Assembly: GCA_013376735.1 (NCBI GenBank)
Contig: VINJ01000001.1
Coordinates: 3,658,001 to 3,722,000 of the forward strand
DNA: 64,000 nucleotides
Direction of reading: 5' to 3'
DNA from: a bacterium Scap17
GTDB taxonomy: Bacteria; Pseudomonadota; Gammaproteobacteria; Pseudomonadales; Halomonadaceae
Shown: piece by piece, positions 1 to 10,776 of the stretch
How the letters are laid out: every line of letters starts with the position of its first letter
Numbering within the stretch: the first letter of the stretch is position 1
Position numbers and translations under genes: made by a program
Notes under the pieces: generated by a model
What the model was told of the DNA's origin: nothing
Databases searched by the model: none
The model's input: the letters and a program-made list of their open reading frames with translations, nothing else

Positions 1-252
1 CAGCAGCATCTGCTGCTGGGTCTTGGGCATCGCTTCCTTCAGGGCACGAATGCGCGCCCAGGGGTCTTCGCCCAGGTAGCGAATGCAGGCGTCGAAGGTC
101 GCACCGCCCCAGCTCTCCAGCGACCAGAAGCCGATGTCGTCCAGCTTGGCGGCGATCGGCAGCATGTCATCGAGGCGCATGCGCGTGGCCAACAGTGACT
201 GATGCGCGTCGCGCAGTACCACATCCGTGATGCCCAGCGGTTGCTTGTCCAT
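1..252 (-). CDS. oadA: Oxaloacetate decarboxylase alpha subunit, N-terminal part (cut by window edge)
   Basis: The 84 visible codons begin [20 protein letters not shown] and continue with the MRLDDM and [15 protein letters not shown] blocks. These are typical of the carboxyltransferase (TIM-barrel) domain of OadA and pyruvate carboxylase subunit B, which decarboxylates oxaloacetate by passing CO2 to biotin. The rest of the protein, including the biotin domain, lies outside the window. The start has an AAGGGA ribosome site upstream. The gene follows oadG on the same strand after 205 bp, the usual gamma-alpha order of the membrane sodium-pumping complex. A stand-alone pyruvate carboxylase subunit is less likely given oadG. 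Confidence 0.9.
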   Translation of the reverse strand, partial: MDKQPLGITDVVLRDAHQSLLATRMRLDDMLPIAAKLDDIGFWSLESWGGATFDACIRYLGEDPWARIRALKEAMPKTQQQMLL

Positions 253-457
253 GAGTGATCCCTTGTTCTTTATATTGTGGATATCGAGTTCTGCGCGCGC
301 TGCAGGCAGCCTGTTGCGTCAGCCTGCAACACGGAATATTGCACTCGGGGGGAGGTCTACCCACCGTACTGCTCGTGATAGAATCGCCGCCTGCTACTCT
401 TGGCAGTGGTCAGACGTTCAGCAGAGCCCAGATGCTATCGGCGAAGCCACTAAAGCG

Positions 458-724
458 TCAGTGCCGGTGCTGGTCCTGCCGGAAGCGGTGAATCGCCGCG
501 GCCATGACGGCCGTCAGTTCGCTGTCGTCCTCTGCCGCAGGGGCCGGGGCAGCCGGCGCCCGCGCAGCACCTGGCGCAGCGGGCACTGGTGCAGGCGCGA
601 AGCGATCCACCAGCCTGGCCATCGCCATCATGGCGACCACCAGCAGACTTAGAAACACGAACACGAACCCCATCCCGAACACCATCAGGTTCAAGCCTTC
701 ACCGAGCAGATCATTCTCTTGCAT
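458..724 (-). CDS. oadG: Oxaloacetate decarboxylase gamma subunit
   Basis: This 88-residue protein fits the small gamma subunit of the sodium-pumping oxaloacetate decarboxylase, which anchors the alpha subunit to the membrane beta subunit. One hydrophobic helix (about residues 11-36, rich in F, V, L and M) is followed by an Ala/Pro-rich linker (about 44-65). The C-terminus has histidines near its end (H80, H86, H88), as in the zinc-binding tail known for OadG. A GAGGA ribosome site lies 6 bases before ATG. oadA follows downstream. The family is poorly conserved, so the call rests on topology, linker, His-containing tail and position. Confidence 0.85.
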   Translation of the reverse strand: MQENDLLGEGLNLMVFGMGFVFVFLSLLVVAMMAMARLVDRFAPAPVPAAPGAARAPAAPAPAAEDDSELTAVMAAAIHRFRQDQHRH

Positions 725-920
725 GCCAGTGTCCTCGAGTCTTTCTCGTTATCGAGCCGCACTACGGCGCAGCGCCTGCGCTGAACGCCAATGTCTTCGG
801 TCACGCCGGACACGGCACGACGGATAGGCTCCGCCGCCGATAGCCTCTGTCGGTATGCCCATGCAGCTGCATTCAATGCTTGTTGGTCGCTCTAAAGTGC
901 CTGATTCCACGGCAATTGCA

Positions 921-2057
921 ATGACACCATCGTTGACCCCACAGGCCCTCGCGCGGGCCGGCCGCATCGGCATCGCGCCGATGGAAGGCGTGATAGATGA
1001 CATCACACGCGAATGTCTCACTGGCCTTGGCGGCTACGACTGGTGCGTGACGGAATTCGTGCGCGTGACCCACGTCAAGTTACCGCCGCGCGTTTTCAAG
1101 CGCATCTGTCCGGAGCTGCTCGACGCCTCCCCGACACAGACGGCCCGTACACGACACGAGACCCCGGTCGCCCTGCAGTTGCTGGGGGCCGACCCCGAGG
1201 CACTGGGCATCAATGCCCGCGTCGCCGCGCGTCTGGGTGCGCCAAGCGTCGATATCAATTTCGGCTGCCCGGCCAAGACCGTCAATCGACATGATGGTGG
1301 CGCGGCATTGCTGCGCTCGCCGGAACGCGTCTTCCGCGCGGTGGAAGGCGTGCGCAAGGCACTCGAGGGCACGGGCGTACCGGTCACCGCCAAGATTCGT
1401 CTCGGCTTCAATGATCGGCGCCTGGCACTGGCCTGCGCTCAGGCGGCAGAGGCAGGCGGTGCGACTCAGCTGGTGGTGCATGGCCGCACCAAACAGGAAG
1501 GCTATCGCCCACCGGCGCACTGGGAGTGGATCGGCAAGATCACCTCCGAGCTCTCCATTCCGGTGGTCGCCAATGGCGATATCTGGGATATGCACTGCTA
1601 CTGGCGCGCCCGCTCCCTGTCCGGCTGTCGCGATGTCATGCTGGGTCGCGCCGCCCTGGCCGACCCCTTCCTGGCGGCACGCATCAAGCATTGGCAGGCG
1701 AGCGGCGAGCTGCTGCCCGAGACGGACTGGACACAGCGTGCGCAGGTGCTGCTCTCTCACGCCGAGCGCTGCGCTCACCTCCCTGACAAGGTGATGGTGC
1801 CGCTGCTCAAGCAGTGGATGAACATGATGCGCCAGAGCGGCAACGCGGAAGCCGAAAGCCGTTTCCAGGCCATCAAGCGTCACAAGGGGCGTGCAGAGTT
1901 CTTCACCGGCCTGGTGGCCGGCACTGCGCTGGAGCTGGCGCCGAGTCTTCTCACCTCAGTGACTCGCATGCCGGAACCGGCTCAGGCACCAGAATCTCCT
2001 CAGGCATCGGAATCGCCCCAGGCATCGCAAACGGAAGCCGTGAACGCCCCAGTCTGA
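921..2057 (+). CDS. dusC: tRNA-dihydrouridine(16) synthase
   Basis: FMN enzyme that reduces uridine to dihydrouridine in the D-loop of tRNA; the sequence most resembles DusC (position 16). Visible signatures are IAPMEGVIDD near the start, TEFVRV, the FGCPAKTVNRHDGG block with the catalytic Cys near residue 116, VVHGRTKQEGY, and PVVANGDIWD. The frame is open from 855, but DusC proteins begin just before the APMEG block, so the ATG at 921 (378 residues) is preferred. No strong ribosome site supports either start. The last 30 residues form a Pro/Ala/Ser/Gln/Glu tail with near-repeats (PQASESPQAS) that is not part of the fold. It is divergent from oadG. Confidence 0.92.
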   Translation: MTPSLTPQALARAGRIGIAPMEGVIDDITRECLTGLGGYDWCVTEFVRVTHVKLPPRVFKRICPELLDASPTQTARTRHETPVALQLLGADPEALGINARVAARLGAPSVDINFGCPAKTVNRHDGGAALLRSPERVFRAVEGVRKALEGTGVPVTAKIRLGFNDRRLALACAQAAEAGGATQLVVHGRTKQEGYRPPAHWEWIGKITSELSIPVVANGDIWDMHCYWRARSLSGCRDVMLGRAALADPFLAARIKHWQASGELLPETDWTQRAQVLLSHAERCAHLPDKVMVPLLKQWMNMMRQSGNAEAESRFQAIKRHKGRAEFFTGLVAGTALELAPSLLTSVTRMPEPAQAPESPQASESPQASQTEAVNAPV

Positions 2058-2132
2058 GTCTGAGCCTGAACTGAAACCTGAACATCAGCACCGGCCAACA
2101 CCCGATCCGGCCGCTGCCCCGATCAGTGAACC

Positions 2133-2167
2133 AAAAAAAGGGCGCCCCTCGCGAAAAGGGCGCCCTG
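2133..2167 (-). terminator. Hairpin terminator, U-tract on the minus strand
   Basis: AGGGCGCCCC and AGGGCGCCCT pair around a 7-base loop. Seven As on the left give a U7 run on the minus-strand transcript. It lies between dusC (plus) and the tRNA cluster (minus). It may back up the tRNA terminator at 2383 and also stop dusC transcription as a hairpin without a U-tract. Confidence 0.6.
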
Positions 2168-2382
2168 GCGATCGTCCGCCCGAAGGCGTGACATCACAGT
2201 CAAGGAAAGCGGTAGAACACCAAGATCGTCGGCAATGCGGGGATCGGGGCCGTGCAGGCAGCGATCACTCGGCGCTGACCTTGCCTCATGGACTTGCTTC
2301 AGAGCCTTGTTTCAGAACCTTGTTTCAGAACCTGGCCTCAAAGCCTGGCTTCTTTCATTGCCTGACTTTTCTTCAGACGAAG

Positions 2383-2411
2383 AAAAACCCGCTTCGTTGA
2401 AGCGGGTTTTT
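2383..2411. terminator. Bidirectional terminator downstream of the tRNA cluster
   Basis: AAAAACCCGCTTC pairs perfectly with GAAGCGGGTTTTT across a 3-base loop, so either strand gains a U-run. It starts 5 bases past the 3' end of the first minus-strand tRNA-Arg and is the natural end of the tRNA transcript. Confidence 0.85.
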
Positions 2412-2415
2412 CAAT

Positions 2416-2492
2416 TGGCGCGCCCTGGAGGATTCGAACCTCCGACCGCCTGATTCGTAGTCAGGTACTCTATCCAGCTGAGCTAAGGGCGC
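2416..2492 (-). tRNA. tRNA-Arg (anticodon ACG), copy 1
   Basis: The 77-base cloverleaf reads on the minus strand. The acceptor stem is GCGCCCT/AGGGCGC with discriminator G and encoded CCA. The D arm contains AGCTCAGCTGGATAGAG. The anticodon stem CCTGA/TCAGG holds loop CTACGAA, and the T arm is GGAGG-TTCGAAT-CCTCC. The ACG anticodon, usually edited to ICG, reads CGU, CGC and CGA. It is identical in sequence to the copy 173 bp upstream. Confidence 0.97.
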
Positions 2493-2588
2493 ATAAACCT
2501 TGAAATCTGTGGCCTGAGCATTTCAAATGACTTCAGGACTTCATCGTGCGAGTACTGCGTCTTTCCAACTTCATGTCTTGCGTTGCAG

Positions 2589-2665
2589 TGGCGCGCCCTG
2601 GAGGATTCGAACCTCCGACCGCCTGATTCGTAGTCAGGTACTCTATCCAGCTGAGCTAAGGGCGC
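2589..2665 (-). tRNA. tRNA-Arg (anticodon ACG), copy 2
   Basis: It has the same 77-base sequence as the tRNA-Arg at 2416-2492, with anticodon ACG in a CTACGAA loop and encoded CCA. The 96 bp between copies holds no terminator, so both probably belong to one transcript that begins upstream of tRNA-Ser. Confidence 0.97.
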
Positions 2666-2687
2666 ATCTTACTGCATTTGCACCTAA

Positions 2688-2780
2688 TGGCGGAGAGAGA
2701 GGGATTCGAACCCTCGATAGGGCTATAAACCCTATACTCCCTTAGCAGGGGAGCGCCTTCAGCCACTCGGCCACCTCTCC
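2688..2780 (-). tRNA. tRNA-Ser (anticodon GCT)
   Basis: This is a 93-base class II tRNA. The acceptor stem is GGAGAGG/TCTCTCC and the anticodon stem CTCCC/GGGAG holds loop CTGCTAA (anticodon GCT, reading AGC and AGU). The long variable arm is typical of serine tRNAs. The T arm is GAGGG-TTCGAAT-CCCTC and CCA is encoded. It is the promoter-proximal member of the tRNA cluster. Confidence 0.97.
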
Positions 2781-3166
2781 TCATCAGGTACGGCGCATAT
2801 CTTACTCATTTGATTGGGCTTTGTCCAGCCCCTGTGTCGATTTTTTGGCTTCGATGCTGAACATCTCATCACCACTCGACAACAGGCTCGAGGCTGCGCG
2901 CCCCCAAGCAATCTCCCCGCATGAACCAGAACATGACGATGGCTAGCCTGTCGTCGCGTCTCGTTCGAGGGAGCGGGCATATTACCGAACCAGAATCGGC
3001 TTGTCTCCCCCTTTTTGAGAAAAAAGCCAAATTTTTCCCTTACGGAACACAGACTTGAACAAGCCGTCCTCTCATCACCCCGCATGAGCCGCTGCTCATG
3101 GAGGTAAGTACGCCGTTGTTCATGAGCTAGGCGGGCCGCCCTCACCTGCGCCAGGCCCACACACGC
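2781..3166. other. Intergenic stretch between the tRNA cluster and csrA
   Basis: No credible coding region was seen; the one long minus frame here runs through the tRNA and lacks family features. The left part should hold the tRNA promoter. A GAGAAAAAAGCCAAATTTTT tract near 3018-3039 is the most A/T-rich point. Confidence 0.5.
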
Positions 3167-3199
3167 GAACGCCAGCCATGGGGACAATGGCTGGCGTTC
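3167..3199 (-). terminator. Hairpin downstream of csrA
   Basis: A perfect 13-bp stem, GAACGCCAGCCAT with ATGGCTGGCGTTC, encloses a 7-base loop. It lies 35 bp beyond the csrA stop. There is no clear U-run, so it could be a terminator or an mRNA-stabilising hairpin. Confidence 0.55.
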
Positions 3200-3233
3200 A
3201 TCGGGTCGTGCGACGTGCAGGCGCAGTATGCCG

Positions 3234-3425
3234 TCAGGCGATGGCATCGCCATTGTCTTCTTTCTCACGCTGGATGCGCTGATAGATCTCTTCTCGATGG
3301 ACGGCAACGTCCTTGGGCGCGTTCACACCGATACGCACCTGATTACCTTTCACTCCGAGAACGGTGACAGTGATGTCGTCTCCGATCATCAGAGTTTCAC
3401 CCACTCTACGGGTCAGGATGAGCAT
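3234..3425 (-). CDS. csrA: Carbon storage regulator CsrA (RsmA)
   Basis: This 63-residue RNA-binding dimer blocks or activates translation by binding GGA motifs in mRNA leaders. The sequence [20 protein letters not shown], then [26 protein letters not shown], matches the family along its core, including R44 of the VHREE motif needed for RNA binding (family knowledge). It lies downstream of alaS-lysC in the same orientation, as in Pseudomonas. Its likely antagonist, a GGA-rich sRNA, is encoded about 11 kb to the right at 14136-14907. The gap to lysC holds a long inverted repeat that may separate the transcripts. Confidence 0.97.
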   Translation of the reverse strand: MLILTRRVGETLMIGDDITVTVLGVKGNQVRIGVNAPKDVAVHREEIYQRIQREKEDNGDAIA

Positions 3426-3598
3426 GACTGATCTCCTTGTCAGAAATTCAAAACAGCTGGGACTTCAACGGGATGTGGAGGCGGCGATCGACCGGGACAA
3501 GTCGACCACCCTGATGCATGAAGCTCGAATTATGCGCCATGCATGCTCCGACGGCCAATGCCATACCTTCATCACACCCGATAGACACGTTGAATGAA

Positions 3599-3654
3599 AG
3601 CGCCCGATGCACAGACTGACATTCATAAGAATGACAGAAAATGCATCGGGCGCT
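3599..3654. repeat. Extended inverted repeat between csrA and lysC
   Basis: AGCGCCCGATGCA (3599-3611) pairs perfectly with TGCATCGGGCGCT (3642-3654). Inside it a second stem, CTGACATTC with GAATGACAG, has one mismatch and a 4-base loop, so nearly the whole 56 bp can fold into one long hairpin. It lies 130 bp past the lysC stop. It may terminate lysC (TTTC follows on the minus strand) or be an intergenic palindromic element. Confidence 0.65.
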
Positions 3655-3783
3655 GTCGACTTCACGTACCGCACGTCTGCCAGACCAATATCCCCGGCCT
3701 GGGCACCGACGCTTCACGACTTGGGCAAGTCATTGATTGTCGGTGTCTTTACGACTTACTTGCTGCACGCTCCGTGGTGAGAC

Positions 3784-5031
3784 TCAGGCAGTCTCGTCGC
3801 TGATCGCTTCTGCATCCAGCCCGAAAGCGGTGTGCAGGGAGCGAACCGCCAGCTCCATGAATTTCTCGTCGATCAGGACGGAAATCTTGATCTCTGAAGT
3901 GGAGACCATGCGGATATTGATGCCTTCTTCCGCCAGGACGCGGAACATCTTGGAGGCGACACCCGCGTGTGAACGCATGCCGACACCGACCAACGAGACC
4001 TTGGCGATATTGTCATCACCGCGCATCTCACCACCACCGACGGACGGAATCACCGTCTCGGTCAGGATGCGCTGGGTCGCCTTGAAGTCGGTCTTGGCGA
4101 CGGTGAAGGAGAAGTCAGTGGTATTGCCGTCCGGAGAGACGTTCTGGACGATCATGTCGATTTCGATGTTGGAATCGGCGATCGGGCCCAGGATCTTGGA
4201 AGCGACACCCGGGATATCCGGTGTGTTGAGCAGAGTCAGCTTGGCTTCGTTGACATTGAAGGCGATGCCGGAGATCAGCGGTTCTTCCATGTTGTCTTCT
4301 TCCTCAGCGACGATCAGGGTACCCGGGCCATCCTCGAAGGAAGACAGCACACGCAGGGGAACATTGTACTTGCCGGCGAATTCCACCGAACGGATCTGCA
4401 GGATCTTGGAGCCCAGGCTCGCCATTTCCAGCATTTCCTCGACGGTCACCGTTTCCAGACGACGTGCCTTGGAGCACACGCGCGGGTCAGTGGTATAGAC
4501 ACCATCGACATCGGTGTAGATCTGGCACTCATCCGCCTTCAGTGCGGCAGCCAGGGCGACACCGGTGGTGTCAGAGCCACCACGACCCAGCGTCGTGATG
4601 TTGCCCTCTTCATCGACACCCTGGAAGCCTGCCACCACGACCACCTTGCCATCGTCGAGGTCTTCACGCAGGTCATCGGTATCGATGCGCTGGATACGCG
4701 CCTTGGTGTGCGCGCTATCGGTGCGGATGCCCACCTGGGCCCCCGTGTAGGAGGTCGCGTCGACGCCGATCTTCTGCAGCGCCATGGCCAGCAGGGAAAT
4801 GGTGACCTGCTCGCCAGTGGAGACCAGCATGTCCATCTCGCGCGGTGTCGGGTCATCATTGATCTCGCTGGCGAGACCGATCAGTCGGTTGGTCTCGCCA
4901 CTCATGGCAGAGACGACCACGACAACCTGATGCCCTTCATCGCGGAATCGCTTGACCTTCTCGGCGACGGCCTTGATCCGCTCCACCGAGCCGACCGAAG
5001 TGCCTCCGAACTTCTGAACGTATAGCGCCAT
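3784..5031 (-). CDS. lysC: Aspartate kinase
   Basis: This enzyme phosphorylates aspartate, the first step to lysine, threonine, methionine and diaminopimelate. The 415-residue protein starts [15 protein letters not shown] with the kinase KFGGTS motif at residues 7-12. It also has [16 protein letters not shown] and the [13 protein letters not shown] block, then two C-terminal ACT domains (from about residue 265) for feedback control. The open frame extends 17 codons further upstream, but the KFGGTS position fixes the ATG at 5031. The order alaS-lysC-csrA is that of Pseudomonas. It is a monofunctional kinase without a homoserine dehydrogenase domain. Confidence 0.96.
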   Translation of the reverse strand: MALYVQKFGGTSVGSVERIKAVAEKVKRFRDEGHQVVVVVSAMSGETNRLIGLASEINDDPTPREMDMLVSTGEQVTISLLAMALQKIGVDATSYTGAQVGIRTDSAHTKARIQRIDTDDLREDLDDGKVVVVAGFQGVDEEGNITTLGRGGSDTTGVALAAALKADECQIYTDVDGVYTTDPRVCSKARRLETVTVEEMLEMASLGSKILQIRSVEFAGKYNVPLRVLSSFEDGPGTLIVAEEEDNMEEPLISGIAFNVNEAKLTLLNTPDIPGVASKILGPIADSNIEIDMIVQNVSPDGNTTDFSFTVAKTDFKATQRILTETVIPSVGGGEMRGDDNIAKVSLVGVGMRSHAGVASKMFRVLAEEGINIRMVSTSEIKISVLIDEKFMELAVRSLHTAFGLDAEAISDETA

Positions 5032-5090
5032 GTGCGTTTCCGTTATCCGTGTCCGTTTGCGTTGTCCCCACATGAAGCTCATGTGAGCCC

Positions 5091-5125
5091 AAAAAGAAGC
5101 CGGGTCTCCCCAAGAGGAGCCCGGC
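5091..5125 (-). terminator. Rho-independent terminator of alaS
   Basis: On the minus strand GCCGGGCTCC pairs with GGAGACCCGGC (one bulged base), followed by TTCTTTTT. It lies 16 bp after the alaS stop and before lysC, so alaS and lysC are probably largely separate transcripts. Confidence 0.8.
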
Positions 5126-5140
5126 CTTCATCTTGTACTG

Positions 5141-7744
<2,604 letters not shown>

Positions 7745-7986
7745 AGAGGTTCCGTAGCGATGTGCGTAAAGACGCTCCGGGGGTCTTCTGCATGACTTCC
7801 GCATGGTTTCTGCATGTTCATCCATGTGGGTATGCATGGAGGTGCAATGAAAAGCATGAAAGAAGGCGCCTGCCCCGTGCCGTCGCAAGACGACCTAGTA
7901 TAACGCCTGTTCGCGCAAGCTAAAGGGGGGGAAATGTCCTGAAGCGCCGGTTTGCGCGCCATGAGAGCCAAACAGTCGCCCGCCAG

Positions 7987-8631
7987 CTAGCCTTCTTCCC
8001 CCTCATCACTCCAGGCGGACTCCATGGCATAGCGCAGCTGCTCATAGTCGAAGCCGCGCTGGAGCAGAAAGCGTTCGCGCCGTGCGCGCTCCTTGTGCCC
8101 CTCGCCGGGGCCGGAAAAGCGCCTGGCCAGCGTCTCGCGCGCCAGTTCGAAGAAATCCACCGCCTCGACATGACCGAAGACATCCGGCGTCGGGTCACTG
8201 GCGGCACGCATCACGGCATTGAGCGTCTCGTTATCGATACCACGCTGGCGCAGCTCCTGCTGAATACGCCTGGGCCCCTGCCCGCGCAGGACGCGCATCC
8301 GCAGGAAGCTGGCGGCAAAGCGCTCATCGGACTGCAGGCCTTCCTCGGCCATGCGCTCCAGCACCTCCTCGATCAGCAGTTCGACCTCATCGCGACTCAA
8401 GGCCGCCGGTGCACCCTCCTCGCCCGCAGCTTGCCGTTCTGCCAACTCGTCATCGCTGAGCGCCCGCAGATAGTCACGCTCTCGGAGATAGTCGTGCAGC
8501 TCGCGGCGGCTGTGTTCACGGCGCGCCAGACGCGCGATGGCATCATTGCGCGCACGCCGTTGCGGCGTCATCGCGCCTGAGTCGAGCGGTTGATACTCAG
8601 GCCCGCCCAGTGATGTGCTGTCATCGTGCAT
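7987..8631 (-). CDS. recX: Regulatory protein RecX
   Basis: RecX caps RecA filaments and inhibits recombinase activity. The 214-residue product is alpha-helical with repeated three-helix units: ARLARREHSRRELHDYL, the VLERMAEEGLQSDERFAASF block, the LRGQGPRRIQQELRQRGI block, and ERFLLQRGFDYEQLRYAM at the C-terminus. Two ATGs lie 6 bp apart. The GGGGAG site suits the inner one (8631, spacing 7) and is too close to the outer one (8637). The gene lies directly downstream of recA, its partner, with a hairpin between them that would lower recX expression relative to recA. It is slightly longer than E. coli RecX (166) because of N-terminal and loop additions. Confidence 0.93.
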   Translation of the reverse strand: MHDDSTSLGGPEYQPLDSGAMTPQRRARNDAIARLARREHSRRELHDYLRERDYLRALSDDELAERQAAGEEGAPAALSRDEVELLIEEVLERMAEEGLQSDERFAASFLRMRVLRGQGPRRIQQELRQRGIDNETLNAVMRAASDPTPDVFGHVEAVDFFELARETLARRFSGPGEGHKERARRERFLLQRGFDYEQLRYAMESAWSDEGEEG

Positions 8632-8679
8632 GGTCATGCTCCCCGGGTTGAGGAGAAGGGCATAGAGGGAGGTGAACGC

Positions 8680-8716
8680 AAGGCGCCCGCCTCCGAGTCA
8701 TCGGGGCGGGCGCCTT
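8680..8716 (-). terminator. Strong hairpin between recA and recX
   Basis: A perfect 12-bp GC-rich stem, AAGGCGCCCGCC with GGCGGGCGCCTT, is found 80 bp after the recA stop. There is no U-tract on the minus strand, so it probably attenuates rather than stops read-through into recX. Confidence 0.6.
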
Positions 8717-8796
8717 GGGACCAGCGCAACGGGGCGTTCTCGACCCGCTGCGCTGACGCCAGCCTGGCGGCCGGCGTACTTGCTCAGGAGCGATCC

Positions 8797-9864
8797 TCAG
8801 TCGAGATCGATATCCAGATCGTCCTCACTCTCGGCGGCCGCGGTTTCCTGCGGCTCTTCCTTGGCTTCCGGTGCTGCCAGCAACTGGGCGCGGATCTGGT
8901 TTTCAATCTCCTCCATGATGGCGGGATTGTCTTCCAGGTACTGAGCGGAGTTGGCCTTGCCCTGACCGATCTTGCTGCCCTGATAGCTGTACCAGGCACC
9001 TGACTTGCCGACCAGACCGCACTGCACACCCAGGTCGATCACCTCACCGGCGTGGTAGATGCCCTTGCCATAGAGAATCTGGAACTCGGCCTGGCGGAAC
9101 GGCGGCGCGACCTTGTTCTTGACGACCTTGACGCGGGTCTCGTTACCGGTGACTTCATCACCGGACTTCACGGAACCGGTACGACGGATATCCAGACGCA
9201 CACTGGAGTAGAACTTCAGTGCGTTACCGCCAGTCGTGGTTTCGGGGCTGCCGAACATCACGCCGATCTTCATGCGGATCTGGTTGATGAACACCACCAT
9301 GCAGTTGGCGTTCTTGATGTGACCGGTCACCTTGCGCAGTGCCTGGGACATCAGACGCGCCTGCAGGCCGACGTGTGAGTCACCCATCTCGCCTTCGATC
9401 TCGGCACGCGGCGTCAGTGCTGCCACGGAGTCGACGATGATGACATCGACGCCGCCGGAGCGTACCAGCATGTCGACGATCTCGAGCGCCTGCTCACCGG
9501 TATCGGGCTGGGAGACCAGCATCTCATCCAGGTTGACGCCCAGCTTCTCGGCGTAGGACGGATCCAGCGCGTGCTCGGCATCGATGAAGGCACAGACCTT
9601 GCCCTGCTTCTGCGCCTGGGCGATGACCGAGAGAGTCAGGGTCGTCTTGCCCGAGGATTCCGGGCCATAGATCTCGACCACGCGCCCGAAGGGCAGGCCG
9701 CCGATGCCGAGTGCGATATCCAACCCCAGAGAACCGGTGGAAACCGACGGGATGGCCACACGCGGGGCATCGCCCATGCGCATGACGGCGCCCTTGCCGA
9801 ACTGGCGCTCGATCTGGGACAGCGCCGCGTTCAGCGCCTTGGTACGATTGTCGTCCTTTGCCAT
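8797..9864 (-). CDS. recA: Recombinase RecA
   Basis: ATP-dependent strand-exchange protein and LexA co-protease. The 355-residue protein begins [19 protein letters not shown]. It carries Walker [10 protein letters not shown] at residues 67-75, [10 protein letters not shown], the loop L1/L2 region with [18 protein letters not shown] and [20 protein letters not shown], and an acidic tail ending [14 protein letters not shown] precedes the ATG at ideal distance, so the ten-codon upstream extension is rejected. A LexA box overlaps the promoter 116 bp upstream, giving SOS control. recX follows and the pncC-type gene lies upstream, as in Pseudomonas. Confidence 0.98.
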   Translation of the reverse strand: MAKDDNRTKALNAALSQIERQFGKGAVMRMGDAPRVAIPSVSTGSLGLDIALGIGGLPFGRVVEIYGPESSGKTTLTLSVIAQAQKQGKVCAFIDAEHALDPSYAEKLGVNLDEMLVSQPDTGEQALEIVDMLVRSGGVDVIIVDSVAALTPRAEIEGEMGDSHVGLQARLMSQALRKVTGHIKNANCMVVFINQIRMKIGVMFGSPETTTGGNALKFYSSVRLDIRRTGSVKSGDEVTGNETRVKVVKNKVAPPFRQAEFQILYGKGIYHAGEVIDLGVQCGLVGKSGAWYSYQGSKIGQGKANSAQYLEDNPAIMEEIENQIRAQLLAAPEAKEEPQETAAAESEDDLDIDLD

Positions 9865-9979
9865 GTGGCCTCCTGTCGAACGGCGGAGCCACACGGGCTG
9901 CCACCTGGAATAGAGAATTCTGTCACTGGGAGCTGAGCAGACACTGCCAGACTAGCGGCTGAGGTGTCATGGCAAAACC

Positions 9980-9995
9980 CTGTATACATGGACAG
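9980..9995 (-). promoter_or_regulatory. LexA (SOS) box and recA promoter
   Basis: CTGTATACATGGACAG matches the gammaproteobacterial LexA consensus CTGT-N8-ACAG. On the minus strand TTGCGG, 16 bases, then TATACA form a plausible sigma70 promoter whose -10 hexamer lies inside the box, so LexA would block polymerase directly. recA starts 116 bp downstream. Confidence 0.88.
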
Positions 9996-10079
9996 TATAA
10001 TGCCGCAAGTTGCGTCGCTCTGCCAGTCCGGTGGTGCGCTTTTTCAGGCAGCACCCTCATCGCGGGGCCTGCACCTGGC

Positions 10080-10616
10080 TCACGCGTCTTCGGTGCCGAC
10101 CTGCAAGGCCTCCACGCGCTTGATCAAGCCCTGCAACGCCTCCCGCACGGCGGCGTCACGCACTGCCTGTCGGTCGCCGGAAAAGTGACAGCAGCGTGCC
10201 TGCTGGCGCGTCTCGCCCCCCCACGCCAGCCATACGGTGCCGACGGGCTTCTCGTCACTTCCCCCGCCGGGGCCGGCCACGCCGCTGATGGCCACCCCCA
10301 GCTCAGCGCCGCTTTCGCGACAGGCGCCCCGCACCATCTCGCACACGACCGCCTCGGAGACGGCGCCGAAAGTTTCAAGCGATGCCTCACTGACCCCCAG
10401 CAAGCGCTGCTTGGTGGCATTGGAATAAGTCACGTAGCCCGCATCGAAATAGCGGGAGCTGCCGGCAATCGCCGTGATCGCGGCACTCACGCCGCCCCCG
10501 GTGCACGACTCGGCGGTGGTGACGCGCACGCCGCGCGCGATCGCCAGCGCCTGCAACTGCTCAGCCAGAGCATTCGCGCACGCAGCCTCGGGTGTCGTAC
10601 CAGTCAATTGGCTCAC
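10080..10616 (-). CDS. pncC: Nicotinamide-nucleotide amidase (CinA C-terminal domain family)
   Basis: This amidase converts nicotinamide mononucleotide to nicotinate mononucleotide in pyridine nucleotide salvage. The domain is seen as VTTAESCTGGGVSAAITAI (catalytic Ser in the SCTGG motif), GYVTYSNATKQRLLGVS, VAISGVAGPGGGSDEKPVGTVWLA. The frame is open much further upstream, but a GTG at 10616 with AGGAGA six bases before gives 178 residues, the normal length of stand-alone CinA-C proteins (about 165). An ATG 24 bases upstream (10640) has no ribosome site. It sits between recA and divergent mutS, the usual place for cinA-C. The N-terminal MoaB-like domain of full CinA is absent. Confidence 0.9.
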   Translation of the reverse strand: MSQLTGTTPEAACANALAEQLQALAIARGVRVTTAESCTGGGVSAAITAIAGSSRYFDAGYVTYSNATKQRLLGVSEASLETFGAVSEAVVCEMVRGACRESGAELGVAISGVAGPGGGSDEKPVGTVWLAWGGETRQQARCCHFSGDRQAVRDAAVREALQGLIKRVEALQVGTEDA

Positions 10617-10776
10617 GAACTTTCTCCTCGTGGAGGTCATCAGGTGAAAAGGGCAGCGAGCATGAGACATCACAGGCATTGGAGCCGGCCGCGCCAGTCC
10701 GTAGAATATCGCGCATCCCGCATGCCGTGCTCTCGCATGTGTGCTTTTTCCCATTGCAGTGCAGTCAAGGAAGTCC

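Noticed and set aside
2759..3307. 182-residue minus-strand ORF right of tRNA-Ser
   Set aside because: It runs through the tRNA and the csrA 3' end and has no family match; csrA occupies the right part in another frame.
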